Origin: Xiphydria camelus
Taxonomy: Eukaryota > Arthropoda > Insecta > Hymenoptera > Xiphydriidae
DNA length: 64,000 nucleotides
Assembly (NCBI GenBank): GCA_963678675.1
Contig: OY783200.1
Location: 10,036,917 to 10,100,916 of the forward strand
Direction of reading: 5' to 3'
Shown: positions 1 through 10,907 of the stretch, in pieces
Numbering within the stretch: position 1 is the stretch's first letter
How the letters are laid out: each line of letters begins with the position of its first letter
Made by a program: the position numbers and the translations under genes
The notes under the pieces: model-generated
Databases searched by the model: none
What the model was told of the DNA's origin: nothing
The model's input: only the letters and a program-made list of their open reading frames with translations

Positions 1-37
1 ACCTCCAAAATGTCATTACTTTGGGGCCATTAACTCT

Positions 38-879
38 CTAATTATACTTGGAAACTCTAATAACTATGTCCTGAAAACAGTTACTTAGCCTATTTACTAA
101 TGTCTCCTCGGGTAATTTAGGTGAAAGTAAAGGGTCTATTTTTACATTTTTGTCCACGCGTCGCCGCACTGTGCGTCGTCTTTACGGACAAACAATTGTA
201 GAGGCACCAAGCACGACATTAGTAAGCTTGTATCTTGAAAGTGATCTTGTTTACCAGCTTGTTTGTACGGTCGTTGGTTACTGCTTCCATCGCAGCCCCA
301 CTTTAAAATGAGGACCAATCTGGTGCGATCATATTCAGATAATGCCCCTAAAACATCTTTGTTAACTTGCAAAATCCTTTGAGCAGTGTGGTCTAAGAGA
401 GATTGTAGCTTTATTTTACAGAAACTTTCCGTAATTTCGATATCTTTTTCCGGAGGGTAACAAGCTTCTTTTGAACTAGTAATTTTCTTGTACGGTGGAT
501 ATATATAACAGCATTCCTCTCTGTAGCTCCCAGTCTGAGATTCTGATAAGCTGCTTTGGAAAGATTTGAATCTAAGAGTAATGCCAACGCTTGTTCTGGG
601 GTGTACGGTATAACAGGTGGTTAACCTTGAAGCTTTCCAAGCAATACTTATCTTTTTAGCTCTTTGGGGAGAGGTGTTAACTGCTTCGCTTATAAGTTTA
701 GCTTCGTCTATTTTGCCAGTTGATCTAAGTTTCATTTCTGCAGCAAACGTAAGCTCTTCCGCTGAAAATATTTGACGCAACTCTTCTGTTTTTCGCCGTT
801 TGCTGCGCTCGCTGCTTTCATCAAATTTGGCACTTGGTCGCCCAGCAGAAGATGTGGATGGTTCTGAAAGTACGAACAA
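38..879 (-). pseudogene. broken gene of unknown function (N-terminal basic region plus conserved WGCDGSS motif)
   Basis: I do not recognise this gene with certainty. A 245-codon open frame (142-879) has no ATG at its start and probably continues upstream in the same frame. It opens with a Ser/Thr-rich stretch, then a basic segment (SKRRKTEELRQ) that could be a nuclear localisation signal, a helical middle, and a C-terminal motif RLVLILKWGCDGSS followed by SCLVPLQL. The frame stops at 142-144. A one-base shift near 150 opens a protein-like continuation that stops at 38-40, so the gene looks frameshifted. The Asp in the WGCDGSS motif could be a catalytic residue of a DDE-type transposase; that is only a guess. 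No terminal repeats are visible because the window starts here. Confidence 0.4.
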
Positions 880-1011
880 TGTACCGAGTTCAGTTTGAGG
901 TTTTGTGGTCGTAAGAGAAAGTGTGAAAAATTAGTCGTAATATTATACAGTATATATCATTTGAGTAGGTAATAGAAAATATTTTTCAGTTTACCTGTTT
1001 TGTTTTACTAT

Positions 1012-1269
1012 TGTTAAAGTTATACGTGGCGTATTTTTCCTTATGGTCGATCTCTTCTATCACAAACGAAAAAGACGGCCAGGTTGTCGGAGGAGAAACA
1101 AAGGAGTTTACCTTTATTGAAACACGACTACACTCTATCACGTATCAGACTCAACTGACCCACGCCGGGCACGCAGGCCGGCGCGTCGTACGCACTTGGG
1201 TGGCGCATCGAGCGCACTCGTGCGGCGCGCATGCGCACTGCGGAGAAATGTTTGGGGCTTACTTCAACA
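1012..1269 (-). repeat. 3' LTR of the copia element
   Basis: 258-bp direct repeat, 3' LTR in element orientation, with TG...CA ends. The first ~175 bp (plus-strand order) match the other LTR with one substitution. The last ~85 bp carry about ten substitutions and a short indel. The polyprotein stop codon (1259-1261) lies inside this LTR. Confidence 0.95.
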
Positions 1270-4200
1270 CTTCCGCCGCCTCAATATTCTTCGCATCCTC
1301 GCATTCATGCATACCAATACTCTCGGAAAGTGCCACGAACCGATTTCGCGGCAACGCTTTCGTTAGCATATCTGCTAGCTGTGTCTCTGATGGTGTGTAA
1401 ACTACTCGCAGATATTTCGCTTCTACTATCTCACGCAGTTGATGGTATCGAACATCAATGTGTTTAGTCCTCTTGTGGAACTCTCGATTTTTCGCCAAAC
1501 GGATGGTGCTCTGATTGTCCACGAACAAATCCGTTGCCCGTTCACATGGACGTCCGATGCCAGCTAGCAATCTCCTAAGCCACATGGCTTCCTTCGCGGC
1601 AGCTGAAGCGGCAACATACTCCGCTTCCGTAGTGCTCAAGACTACTAACTTCTGCCTTTGAGATGCCCACGTTACTGGACCGTTAGCTAAACTAAATACA
1701 TATCCCGTAGTCGAGCGTCTCGTCTCCAGATCACCCGCATAATCCGCGTCGGAGTATCCTGCTAATTGAGATCCGCTTCCGCCGCTTTTATACACTATCC
1801 CGACATTCCGGGTCCCAACTAGGAACGCAAGAATCCGTTTCACTGCTCTCCAGTGATTTTCGCTTGGTTTGTTTAGAAACCTACTCGCCCGATTCACGGC
1901 GAACGCTATATCCGGCCTTGATACGATCGCGAGAAACATAAGGGACCCGATCGCTTCGCGATACGGCGCGTTACACGTATTTTCCTCGTTCGGTTCGATC
2001 GGGTGCAGCGTTGCACTCGGATCCGCAGGAACCGATACCGCTTTGGCGTCGCTCATTCGGAAACGCTCCAAGATTTTTCGCGTGTACGCCTTTTGATGTA
2101 GGAATATCTCTTTCTCGCTTCGATCGCGAACTATCTGTAAACCGGCAAACATACTGCAGTCGCCGATTGTGATCTCGAACTCGCATTTCAGTTTCTCGAT
2201 CACGCTCTGCAACACGATTCGCGACTTACAAGCTAACAGTCCATCGTCTACATATAGCGCAAGATAAATCGCACAGTCCTTATTCGCGTCGCTATAGAAA
2301 ATACATTCATCTGCGTCGGTCTGCACGAACTTAAACCGCTTTAGGAAATCGCAGAACTTTCGGTTCCAGCACCTTGGTGACTGCTTTAGACCGTACAGCG
2401 ATTTACTCAACCGACACACGACTTCACTCACTCCTCGTTCAACTTTTAAGCCCACCGGGACTTCCATATGAATTTCCTCTTGTAAGTCTCCGTAGAGGAA
2501 CGCGGTGCGGACGTCGAATTGTGCCATCTCCAGGTCCTCTTGGGCTACTGTTGCCAACAGTACTCTCAGGGAATCGTAACGAACTACGGGTGAGAACGTT
2601 TCTTCAAAGTCCACTCCCTTCTCCTGAAGGAAACCCCTAGCACAGAGCCTCGCTTTGTAGCGGCACACGCGACCTTCTGAGTCCTGGATGGCTTTGAACA
2701 CCCACTTTGAGCTGATGGCCTTCTTTGATCGGTCTCTCGGTATGATTTCCCATGTGCCGTTCTTCTCGTGTGCCCTTAACTCTTCCTCGATGGCTTTCTC
2801 CCAGTGGGCAGCGTCGGGTCCACCTATTGCCTCGCTGAAACTTCCCGGGGTGCTGTACTCAGCGAAATCAGCGCTGTCATAATCGGTTAACCATCCCGGT
2901 TTACGGATTTGAGCTCGATCTCTGAGTGCTCGACCCTGGTCCGCGTGAGTCATCTCGTTCCGTTGGATGTTATCAGCAGCCTCGACATCAGGTATCGCCT
3001 CTGCATTCTCGACTCGTTGTTCTCCGACTCTTGGCTCGACTGGTTGCTCGTTCTCCGTCTCCTCTATACAGTCCTCCTCGTCGCTTGTTTCTCTTGAACA
3101 TGCCTGTTCGTCGACGCTGTTCCGAAAGATGACATTTCTCGACACTGCTACCTTCTTCGTATCTGGGTTATAGACTCGATAATTCGTCGATTCACGGTCG
3201 TAACCTACGAGAATTACTTTCTCCGCTCTTGGCTCGAATTTTGTCGAAAACTGTTTAGGCACGTGCTTGTAGCACTTCTCACCGAAAGCTCGCACGTGTC
3301 CCAAGTCTGGCTTCTTCCCGGTCCAGGTCTCGTATGGCGTTGTGATGCTGCCTTCTTCAGTCCACGATACTCGATTTAGCAAATACACTGCGGTGTTTAC
3401 TGCTTCCGCCCAGAATGGAACTTCCATTTGTTTCGCGTTCATCATTGTACGCGCACACTCCACTATCGTGCGGTTATCCCGCTCGGCTTTCCCATTTTGT
3501 TCGGGAGTGTACGGCGCTGTTGTCTCGTGTCTGATCCCTCTTGACTGCATGTACTGTCTCATTGGCTCGTTGCAATATTCGCGACCGTTGTCCGTTCTGA
3601 GAGTCCTCATAGCGCGCCCGAATTTGTTTGCCACCTCTCGCTCGACGACCTTGAAGCTTTCGAACACATCGGACTTGTATTTTAAAAAGAACACTTGTCT
3701 GTATCCGGAAGCGTCGTCCTTGAACGTGACAAAGTATCTCGCCCCACCGATTGACTCCTGTGACATCGGTCCACACACGTCACTATGAAAGAATTCTCCC
3801 GGTTCGCGACTCACGCGCTCAGCACCCTTCTGGAACGCCAGCCTATGAGTTTTCCCCATTGCACACGCGTCACAGAAAAAGTCACATTTGTCTTTCACTT
3901 TCACTCCGTTTATCGCGCCGCTCGACACTAACACAGACAACGCTCGTTTATTCAAGTGTCCGAGCCTTTCATGCCAACATTTCAAGCTCGTTGTTGACAA
4001 GTTTGCCTCATTTGCGCACTGTGGAACGCTTGAACGGAATAATAATCTACAGATTCCGTTCGACTGCTTCACTCCAGTCGCGAGAATCTCGTTGCCTCGA
4101 TTTATTACTACGCCGTCCTCTTTGAACGCGACCGAATATCCGCGCTCTGTGCACACTCCCACTGAGAACAAATTTTTCCTCACGCTCGGGACATACAGCA

Positions 4201-5296
4201 CGTTTTCAATTCGGGCTTCGCTCCACACGTTGTCGATTAGTCGATCCACGATTACGGTTCCTTCGCCGGTCACCTCACACTCTCCGTTATCGCCGAGCAG
4301 TATTTTTTCACCATCCCTTCTCGGATTAAACTCGGCGAACCACTCTCTCTTGAACGTGATGTGTCTGGAACACCCGCTGTCGATATACCAGACCTCGCTC
4401 TGATCGACCTCGAGTATCGCTCGTTGCTGCGCACTGTCTGCTCTGCCGTACCGACCGTGTTCCCGTTGACCTTTGAACTCGCACGCCTCCCAACTCGTTG
4501 CTACAAAGGCTACCTGTTGTGACCCGCTTCCGTCCCGGTCACTTTTCCTTTGTTTCCGCTCAGGGCACTCGCGCGCGAAATGTCCTTTCTTCTGACAGAC
4601 GAAGCATTCGATATCCATTTTGTCTCTCTTCTTTCCTTTGGGTTTTCCTTTCGATGTTGAACTTCCCGTGGGCTTCGAGATGCTCATTGCCGCAAAAGCC
4701 GTTACCTCTCCTTCGTCGGCTTTCAATCGGCTTTCCTCTCTAATTAGACGTTCTTGTAGATGGTCGAGTGTTTGTCTGTCAGGCTCGACGCTTTCCCACG
4801 CAGTTTGAAAAGTCGAGAACTTCGTCGTTAAGCTTGCCAGCACCTTCGCCATTACCGTGACGTCCGACATTTTCTCTCCTAGATCGGAGAGTTGCGACGC
4901 CATGTTTTGCACTTTGGCCATGTGCTGTACCACGGTGTCTGTTGGGCCCATGCGATACTCGTGAAACTTTTGAGTCAGCATTAGTCTGTTTGACGCCGAC
5001 TTTTGCGCGAAAATTCTCCCCAGTCTGTCCCACATCTCCTTCGCAGTAGTGCAGACCAACAAAGGTTCGAGTTGAGCGTATTCCATGGACGATGAGATAA
5101 AGAACATGGCCTTCGCGTTGTCCTTGATCCACGTTTTTCCTCGTGCTGACTGTACATCTTCCGGCTTCGCTCGATCGCCGTTGACCACGTCTAACACCTC
5201 GTTCGCCACAAATATTTGCGTCAACTGGAATTTCCAGCCGAGAAAGTTCTTTCCGTCGAACTTTTGTACCGACTTGGCTGACAGAGTACCCGACAT
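1259..5296 (-). CDS. copia Gag-Pol polyprotein
   Basis: Single open frame encoding capsid, protease, integrase, reverse transcriptase and RNase H, which copy the element RNA and insert the cDNA. The frame is open from 5587, but that upstream part crosses the LTR and primer site. The likely start is the ATG at 5294-5296 (MSGTLSAKSVQKF), giving about 1345 residues, normal for copia. Domains in order: a UBN2/DUF4219-type Gag; a CCHC zinc knuckle (CFVCQKKGHFAREC, near 4577-4615); an aspartic protease (WYIDSGCSRHIT); a GAG-pre-integrase HERLGHLN motif; an rve integrase core (HSDVCGPM, later TDNGREY); a reverse transcriptase with YVDDG near 2241-2254; and RNase H (YSDADYAGD, later VDNQST and DMLTKAL). 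No frameshift or internal stop is visible. Gag and Pol are in one frame, as in many copia elements. Confidence 0.96.
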   Translation of the reverse strand: MSGTLSAKSVQKFDGKNFLGWKFQLTQIFVANEVLDVVNGDRAKPEDVQSARGKTWIKDNAKAMFFISSSMEYAQLEPLLVCTTAKEMWDRLGRIFAQKSASNRLMLTQKFHEYRMGPTDTVVQHMAKVQNMASQLSDLGEKMSDVTVMAKVLASLTTKFSTFQTAWESVEPDRQTLDHLQERLIREESRLKADEGEVTAFAAMSISKPTGSSTSKGKPKGKKRDKMDIECFVCQKKGHFARECPERKQRKSDRDGSGSQQVAFVATSWEACEFKGQREHGRYGRADSAQQRAILEVDQSEVWYIDSGCSRHITFKREWFAEFNPRRDGEKILLGDNGECEVTGEGTVIVDRLIDNVWSEARIENVLYVPSVRKNLFSVGVCTERGYSVAFKEDGVVINRGNEILATGVKQSNGICRLLFRSSVPQCANEANLSTTSLKCWHERLGHLNKRALSVLVSSGAINGVKVKDKCDFFCDACAMGKTHRLAFQKGAERVSREPGEFFHSDVCGPMSQESIGGARYFVTFKDDASGYRQVFFLKYKSDVFESFKVVEREVANKFGRAMRTLRTDNGREYCNEPMRQYMQSRGIRHETTAPYTPEQNGKAERDNRTIVECARTMMNAKQMEVPFWAEAVNTAVYLLNRVSWTEEGSITTPYETWTGKKPDLGHVRAFGEKCYKHVPKQFSTKFEPRAEKVILVGYDRESTNYRVYNPDTKKVAVSRNVIFRNSVDEQACSRETSDEEDCIEETENEQPVEPRVGEQRVENAEAIPDVEAADNIQRNEMTHADQGRALRDRAQIRKPGWLTDYDSADFAEYSTPGSFSEAIGGPDAAHWEKAIEEELRAHEKNGTWEIIPRDRSKKAISSKWVFKAIQDSEGRVCRYKARLCARGFLQEKGVDFEETFSPVVRYDSLRVLLATVAQEDLEMAQFDVRTAFLYGDLQEEIHMEVPVGLKVERGVSEVVCRLSKSLYGLKQSPRCWNRKFCDFLKRFKFVQTDADECIFYSDANKDCAIYLALYVDDGLLACKSRIVLQSVIEKLKCEFEITIGDCSMFAGLQIVRDRSEKEIFLHQKAYTRKILERFRMSDAKAVSVPADPSATLHPIEPNEENTCNAPYREAIGSLMFLAIVSRPDIAFAVNRASRFLNKPSENHWRAVKRILAFLVGTRNVGIVYKSGGSGSQLAGYSDADYAGDLETRRSTTGYVFSLANGPVTWASQRQKLVVLSTTEAEYVAASAAAKEAMWLRRLLAGIGRPCERATDLFVDNQSTIRLAKNREFHKRTKHIDVRYHQLREIVEAKYLRVVYTPSETQLADMLTKALPRNRFVALSESIGMHECEDAKNIEAAEVLK

Positions 5297-5443
5297 TTTT
5301 CCGTCGTTCGCGTCCCTTGACTCGTTCGCGAAGCTCGACAGGAAGAAACCGTTACGCGCACAAGATGGCTGCCTCCACGCGGCCACGCGACGCGTTCTTT
5401 GATTCTTGCCTCCGCTCAACCTTCCTCGAAAAATACTACGCAC

Positions 5444-5457
5444 CTGGGCCCATAACC
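5444..5457 (-). promoter_or_regulatory. primer binding site for an initiator tRNA-Met half molecule
   Basis: The plus-strand sequence ctgggcccataacc directly abuts the 5' LTR and equals the anticodon arm of eukaryotic initiator tRNA-Met (anticodon CAT). Drosophila copia is known to prime from a cleaved 5' half of this tRNA; the same mechanism is inferred here. It is a primer site, not a tRNA gene. Confidence 0.85.
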
Positions 5458-5720
5458 TGTTAAAGTTATACGTGGCGTATTTTTCCTTATGGTCGATCTC
5501 TTCTATCACAAACGAAAAAGACGGCCAGGTTGTCGGAGGAGAAACAAAGGAGTTTACCTTTATTGAAACACGACTACACTCTATCACGTATCAGACTCAA
5601 CTAACCCACGCCGGGCACGCAGGCCGGCGCGTTGTAAGCACTCGTGTGGCGCGTCGAGCGCACTTGTGCGGCGCGCATGCGCACCGCGGAGCAATATGTG
5701 AGGCTGTGCTTACTTCAACA
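5458..5720 (-). repeat. 5' LTR of the copia element
   Basis: 263-bp direct repeat, 5' LTR in element orientation, with TGTT/AACA ends. On the reverse strand it should carry promoter and RNA start; I see no classical TATA box. Confidence 0.95.
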
Positions 5721-5937
5721 AAAGATCATGCTTGTTTTATATATTTTCATACATTTTCTTACTATTTCTGTTTTATTTGCTCCTTTTTTTTGCAAATAAT
5801 AAAAATTTTAAAAAAAGTTAAAAAATATTTTTAAAAGTGTTTATTATTTATTCTTAGTCGCTACTATGAATTACAGAGCGGGTTTCTTCTTCTTCGCCTT
5901 CAGCAGCCTCCGCTTCTATTTCACTCTCCTCGTCTTA

Positions 5938-6506
5938 GTCCGTCAGATAGTGACAGATTCTGGTGCCCCATTTTCACATACAAGCCTCGAAGAGGGTTGA
6001 AAAGTACTTCGATTTTGAGTAGAATGAAGGGAAATTTACGAATGGTCCCTGGGGATAACATATGCAAAATTAAATTTTTCTTAACAAAAAAATAAAAGGT
6101 GTCTCTTGCCCATTTTTTCACGCACGCGTTGTTCACTAAATGATTAATTAATAAAACCTGGCTTCGGGAAACCAAAGGCTTGAGTGTTGCAGGTGGCTAA
6201 AGGATTGAAATAAGGGCGTAATCTTGTAAGGAAAAATCGAGATTCTGACCGATTTTCCCACACAAGCCTTTGATTTCCGAAGCCAGGTTTTATTAATTAA
6301 TCATTTAGTGAACAAGGCTTGCGTGAAAAAATGGGCAAGAGGTACCTTTTATTTTTTTATTAAGAAAAATCGAATTTTCCATATGTTATCCCCAGGGACC
6401 ATTCGTAAATTTCCCTTCATTCTACTCAAAATCGAAGTACTTTTCAACCCTCTTCGCGGCTTGTATGCGAAAATGGGGTACCAGAATCTGTCATTATCTC
6501 ACGGTC
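5938..6506. mobile_element. foldback (hairpin) element
   Basis: Two inverted arms of about 245 bp (5938-6182 and 6263-6506) surround an ~80-bp loop. They match with scattered differences, for example attaattaataaaacctgg in the left arm against its complement in the right. No transposase frame is present. It is probably a non-autonomous foldback or MITE copy. I could not define a clear target duplication. Confidence 0.85.
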
Positions 6507-7182
6507 TATCTGTATCATATGCGTCAGCATCACGTCTGAAAGTCCAGCATAGATCGGCGATCATAGAATTTAATTTCTTTCCTTGATAACGTGCTAAAAA
6601 ATGTATGAAATATAAAAAAAAAGACAAAATTTATTACATTAATGTTATAAACCGTAAAAGCATTCTTTACCTTCAAAAGGCATGCACACTTGGTGAAATC
6701 TCTCACCCTGTTCATCACTTTCTGGTTTCGATATTCAAAATTTTATACTTTAAAAATGAGTAAATGAAACAAATAATGAGGAAATGTATGAAAATATATA
6801 AAACAAACATGATCTTTCATAGAAAATACGTAAAGTTTATAGGAAATTTATCTGTAGCACCCTCTGGTGGATGTTTTTAGCAAATATAAATATCAGAAAT
6901 GAATTCCTCGTACCTAAAAACCCCCACCACAACTATTTTGTGAAAAAAAAAACATTTTTTTTAAATTTAACAATGACCGTTTTCCCTTCATATTCCCTAA
7001 AAACTACAAAATTGAAAAAAATGCTTAATTGAGCAGCAACAACCAAACCAAAATCAGTTTTGTTAATGGTAAACCAGCCCGGAACATAAACTGAAGTCAA
7101 ATTTTAATACCCTCTTCATGACCCCCAAAATGACTTACAGTGTAATATACTATATTATAATAATATACTAATTCTATTTTGT
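6507..7182. other. AT-rich intergenic stretch, nothing recognised
   Basis: AT-rich, homopolymer-rich sequence without a supported gene, RNA or element boundary. Confidence 0.6.
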
Positions 7183-7712
7183 TTGAATAAAATCTTTGTT
7201 GCAAAACAGTCACTGCCTGTTTCGAGGGACGATGTGTCCACGTTTGCTGCTCGCTTAGGACTGCCCTTTGTAACGGAGGAGGCAGAGTTCGTAAAGATCG
7301 AACTGGCAGCGGTCGGCCGGAAGCTGAGGCAAAGCGGGGGTATCGATTCGCCGAAACGTTGGTGCGCGTAACCGCTGGATCGCGCTAGTCTCAACAACCC
7401 GTGTTGACCGTCGCTGCGTATCGAAATTGCAGCGCGCCGATAAGGAGCGAAGCCGCGGACGCGAGGCCGGAAACGAGCTCGGTTCTCGGAGTCCGAGCTC
7501 GATCTCGGTTATCGGAACCCGTGGTCTCGCAATCGGACGACGGTTGGACGGTTGGACTATAGGCGCTAGCCTAAACACTTAATACGTCGAACGCAAGAGT
7601 TGGTCTGGTCGTAACACTGCCAATCGCTATAAAAGCCAGCTAGTCCAGTTGCGCAATGAACTCGCAGTAAAGAGATCAGAATAGGCGGATCGATACAATA
7701 AAGTGATACTGC
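7183..7712 (+). repeat. CpG-rich, LTR-like promoter fragment
   Basis: A GC- and CpG-rich block stands out from AT-rich flanks. Near its end it has a TATA box (ctataaaag, 7627-7635), an initiator-like ccagtt about 25-30 bases downstream, and an AATAAA signal near 7697. That order fits the U3-R-U5 of an LTR. It stops where mariner coding sequence begins at 7714, so it may be a truncated solo LTR. I found no second copy in the window. Confidence 0.35.
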
Positions 7713-7713
7713 T

Positions 7714-8007
7714 CATGACAACGCAAGAGCTCACGTCGCAAAATCGATTAAGGACACCATGAAAGACTTCAATTGGGAAGTCTTACCCCACCCGCCTTAT
7801 TCTCCAGATATCGCTCCGTCGGATTATCATATTTTCCGGTCAATGGCCCATGGTCTTTAAGAGCAGTGCTTTCAAGATCGTCAAGATGTCGAAATTTGGT
7901 TGGATAATTGGATCACCTCAAAGCCGGCAAATTTCTTTTATGATGGAATCCATAAGTTACCTAATCTATGGGAAAATGTTGTTATTAATGATGGAAATTA
8001 TTTCTAA
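7714..8007 (+). pseudogene. C-terminal remnant of a mariner (DD34D) transposase
   Basis: The translation starts at HDNARAHVA, which holds the second catalytic Asp, and runs through YSPDIAPSDYH, which holds the third, to a normal mariner C-terminus ending DGNYF and a stop at 8005-8007. There is an internal TAA after FRSMAHGL. The N-terminal two thirds, including the helix-turn-helix and first Asp, are absent. It is a dead 5'-truncated copy abutting an LTR-like fragment. Confidence 0.9.
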
Positions 8008-8104
8008 TAAACGTTATTTATAAATTTATCCAGTTTCAAGCAGTTCTAAGAGCGTAAAAAACGCGGATTCATAGGTATAGACCTAATAATAAATGTCACT
8101 CACT

Positions 8105-9114
8105 TCACACACAGCGGTAAAATCGGTAGTAACACAATGAGTCGTACTCTTGTAAATTTGATCTTGCAAGTGAAATTTGGTATTTCATTAATTCGATCCC
8201 CAGCTCTTCTTTTTCCCTCTGAAGGGCCAGGACTTTTATCTTTTCGACATGCTCATTCTTTATTTGATTTAATTTTTCCTGCGCAATCTGTTTCTCCAAT
8301 GCGATCAACTCCACTTTTTTGCTCTGCTAAAGTTTCAAAATTAGCTCCAGCCGACGACACTGTTTTTCTTTTCGGAATGATGGGTCTTCTACGACTATGC
8401 CATTTTTTCTTCACAACGTTTTCGATCTCACTGGTTTCTGCTTCAATAATATTATGGTCGTCTGCAGGCATATCATTTGTAGCCAAAACTTGTATATTAT
8501 GTGATGTAGATGGACGTAATATGCCGTGCACACTTGTCTGCAACATCACCCGTATTTGGTGGAGTCCAGTCGTTTTCTATCTCCATGGTAGATAGATTCT
8601 CTTCGATTTCTACATTTTCTTCATTTGTACAGTTTTCAGTTATTTCATTGTAAAATTCCGGCTCCCGTTCATTGTCACTAATGTCATGTCTAACAGAAAT
8701 TCCGGTTTCACCACCGGCTACACCATCAGAATCAAATTGATTTTGTAATCCTTTCACTGATAGCGCAATAGTTTCAGCCAAAATCTTCTCTTCCTCCGTT
8801 TTTGGAGTTGGAGGTGCAACATAACCTCCACCCCCAGTACCCCTAACATATCTCATGCGTTGACTATAATCTTTTCTCATCGTTTTTTTCACCGCTTCAT
8901 ACTTATTCTTTAATTGCTTCGCAGTCCTTGCAGGTCCACTTGACATAGAATTGAACTTTATTTCCACTTTTTTCCAGGCCTCTTCTTTATCTTTCTACGT
9001 AACAGCATCTGTCTTCTTACATTCTATTACACTTCGATATAGATTGGTAATTTTTATTAAATTACACCGTTCTGATTCCGTGAAATTGGGTCTTCTCTTC
9101 AGATTGCAGCTCAT
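8105..9114 (-). pseudogene. decayed Myb/SANT-like DNA-binding protein gene (MSANTD3-like)
   Basis: Intronless reverse-strand coding remnant. It begins at an ATG (9112-9114, MSCNLKRRPNFTESERC), followed by the helices of a Myb/SANT-like domain of the insect multi-copy type (KNKYEAVKKTMRKDY). It continues through an acidic linker to a C-terminal coiled coil rich in Glu, Lys and Gln (near 8105-8314). A TAG at 8995-8997 breaks the Myb domain in frame, probably from Trp. Two frame changes follow, near 8500-8550 and 8255-8315. Such proteins bind DNA and are often associated with transposons. No neighbouring transposase belongs to it. Confidence 0.75.
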
Positions 9115-9467
9115 ACTGTATTCAAATGTAATTATTAAACACAAACACGAGAAATAATCATCAACAACAACTTCGACAAACACTAAACGCGGTTGGAACT
9201 AGGTTAGAAATTCAACTAATAAGCAAGCTCATTTGACCTATCAGAATGGCTGAATCTATTAATCAGGATTGCCAACTTTCCTTAACTGACAGCTGTGCGA
9301 CTAGAGGTTTATAATTTCCTTGATAAACGCAACAGCACTTCACCATCACTTTAGCTTTCAGTTAACTTTAGCAAGCAGCTAGATAACAGGAGCATTTAAC
9401 TGGCGATTGATAAACCGGCCCTGAAGGAGGTCTGGTCTAGGCGTCTCCCTCGACGCCGACTGCCGCT

Positions 9468-10907
9468 TAGGCGCAACTCACACAGAACTGGCGCGTGGTG
9501 GTGGCGTGGAACGGGCATTTGCCACCTCCATGTTAGCCTATGAGGCAATACAGACAAAAGTGGCGTGGCACTGGCGTGGTCCTTCGTAGGCTTAAGGCCC
9601 CTCTTCACGCTGGCCAATGCACATTGGCCAGCGTGTAGAGGGGGCTATTGGTGATATTGGCGGCATGGCACCAGCGTTGGCGGAGCTGGGCCAAGCGTTG
9701 GCGACCGATCCGTCGTGGTGTCGGTTTTTGAAGACACATCAAAGGCGTTGGCCTTGGAGCTGGCGGACGTTAGTGTCGCGTCCACACGTTGGCTGCATTG
9801 GCCTAGTATGTAAATAGCTGTCGCACCCGAGGCGAAATTTGTATATTCATTTTGACATTGAAGACACTACTAATTTTCATTGCACTAGCAGTATGTTCGA
9901 TTTAAAAGAAGTGTTCATGTCCATATTAAAATGGCACTGATTTTAACACTTCTGAGAGACTACTGTTCCGTCTCACGACGACTGACGAAGGTTGCATAGC
10001 GTCGACCTACGCTATCCCCTCAATAGGTTATTCACGTAGCGTTTTCTAATTACAAAGAGAAAATAAACGAGAGACGTTGCTCTCGGTTCCGCAAGACATT
10101 TTGTTTTTGTTTACTACTTCGGAGTTCAAAAAAAGGCATTGATCTCGCGATGTCATTATTCAATGTATAAAACACAGAGTTCAAGACCACACGGTTCATA
10201 CCAAGTTAATCGATTTGTAAACAGTGTATCTCCGTATTATCAATACATCGTATTATTTGAATGAGTGCGGTGTCAATTAATTAGCCAATAGATTGAAATA
10301 TATCTAAAGGTAGTTCGGGCAAGCCGCGTCGCGTACAATAGCGTTCTCGGGCCTTACAACCCCGAGTAGATTAAATCAAAGAAATCGCGCGGCGACCGAA
10401 CATCTACATAATTTTATTTTCAGTAGTAGCAGGATCAAGTCAGTGTTTTAGAACGCAAAATTTCTATATTCAATTTAACACTAATGTGTTAAAGATGTAC
10501 GCGATCTATGTAAAAGAATTTAGTAATAAAATTATTTATATTTGCACGATAAGGATTAAGGGTTTGTCAACAATTAAAGTAATAAATATATTATTTATTT
10601 GTCAATTTTGCGACTTCAAATTGTTGCAGTGCAGTTATTCATATTGGCCTGCGTCGAAACAAACTGAATTCCATGTCCTTGCCAGTGCGTTAGCCAGCGC
10701 ACTGGCCAGCTCATTGGCGAACGCATTGGCGAACGCATTGGCCAGCGTGTAGAGGAGTTTCCAATGTCCTTACCAGTGCGTTGGCAAGCACTCTGGCCAA
10801 CGCATTGGCGAACACATTAGCCAACGTGTAGAGGAGCCATTAAATGCAAGCGGCAAATGCCCGTTCCACACCATCTCCACGCACCAGTTCTATGTGAATT
10901 GCGCCTA
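9468..10907. mobile_element. non-autonomous DNA element with 56-bp inverted ends
   Basis: The ends 9468-9523 and 10852-10907 are inverted copies with about eight mismatches in 56 bp, starting taggcgcaa. The interior has no transposase frame. Near both ends it holds repeated CATTGGC/GCCAATG-type units (9610-9800 and 10670-10835), including a palindrome around ccaatgcacattgg. Related end fragments containing attcacacagaac occur near 57855, 57940 and 58960, so this is a repeat family. Flanks suggest a TA duplication, but this is not certain. Confidence 0.75.

Larger units (their letters stand above)
1012..5720 (-). mobile_element. complete Ty1/copia LTR retrotransposon
   Basis: Two direct LTRs of 258 and 263 bp bracket one long reverse-strand polyprotein frame. 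Each LTR begins TGTT and ends AACA. The primer binding site next to the 5' LTR matches the anticodon arm of initiator tRNA-Met. A purine-rich tract (about 1270-1290 on the reverse strand) precedes the 3' LTR. The outer flanks are actat (1007-1011) and aaaga (5721-5725), so no target-site duplication is seen. The LTRs differ mainly in one end. The element is structurally complete and its coding frame is open, so recent activity is plausible. Confidence 0.96.

Noticed and set aside
1011..5402. Plus-strand frames across the copia element
   Set aside because: All are antisense to the intact polyprotein or lie within the LTRs.
5444..5457. tRNA-like sequence
   Set aside because: Only the anticodon arm is present, immediately beside an LTR; it is a primer site, not a tRNA gene.
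9396..9817. Small ORFs near 9.4-9.8 kb
   Set aside because: They fall in terminal and subterminal repeats of a non-autonomous element.
10486..10752. 88-codon ORF ending in Ala/Ser/Leu repeats
   Set aside because: The tail is translation of the cattggc/gcgttggc repeats; no other support.
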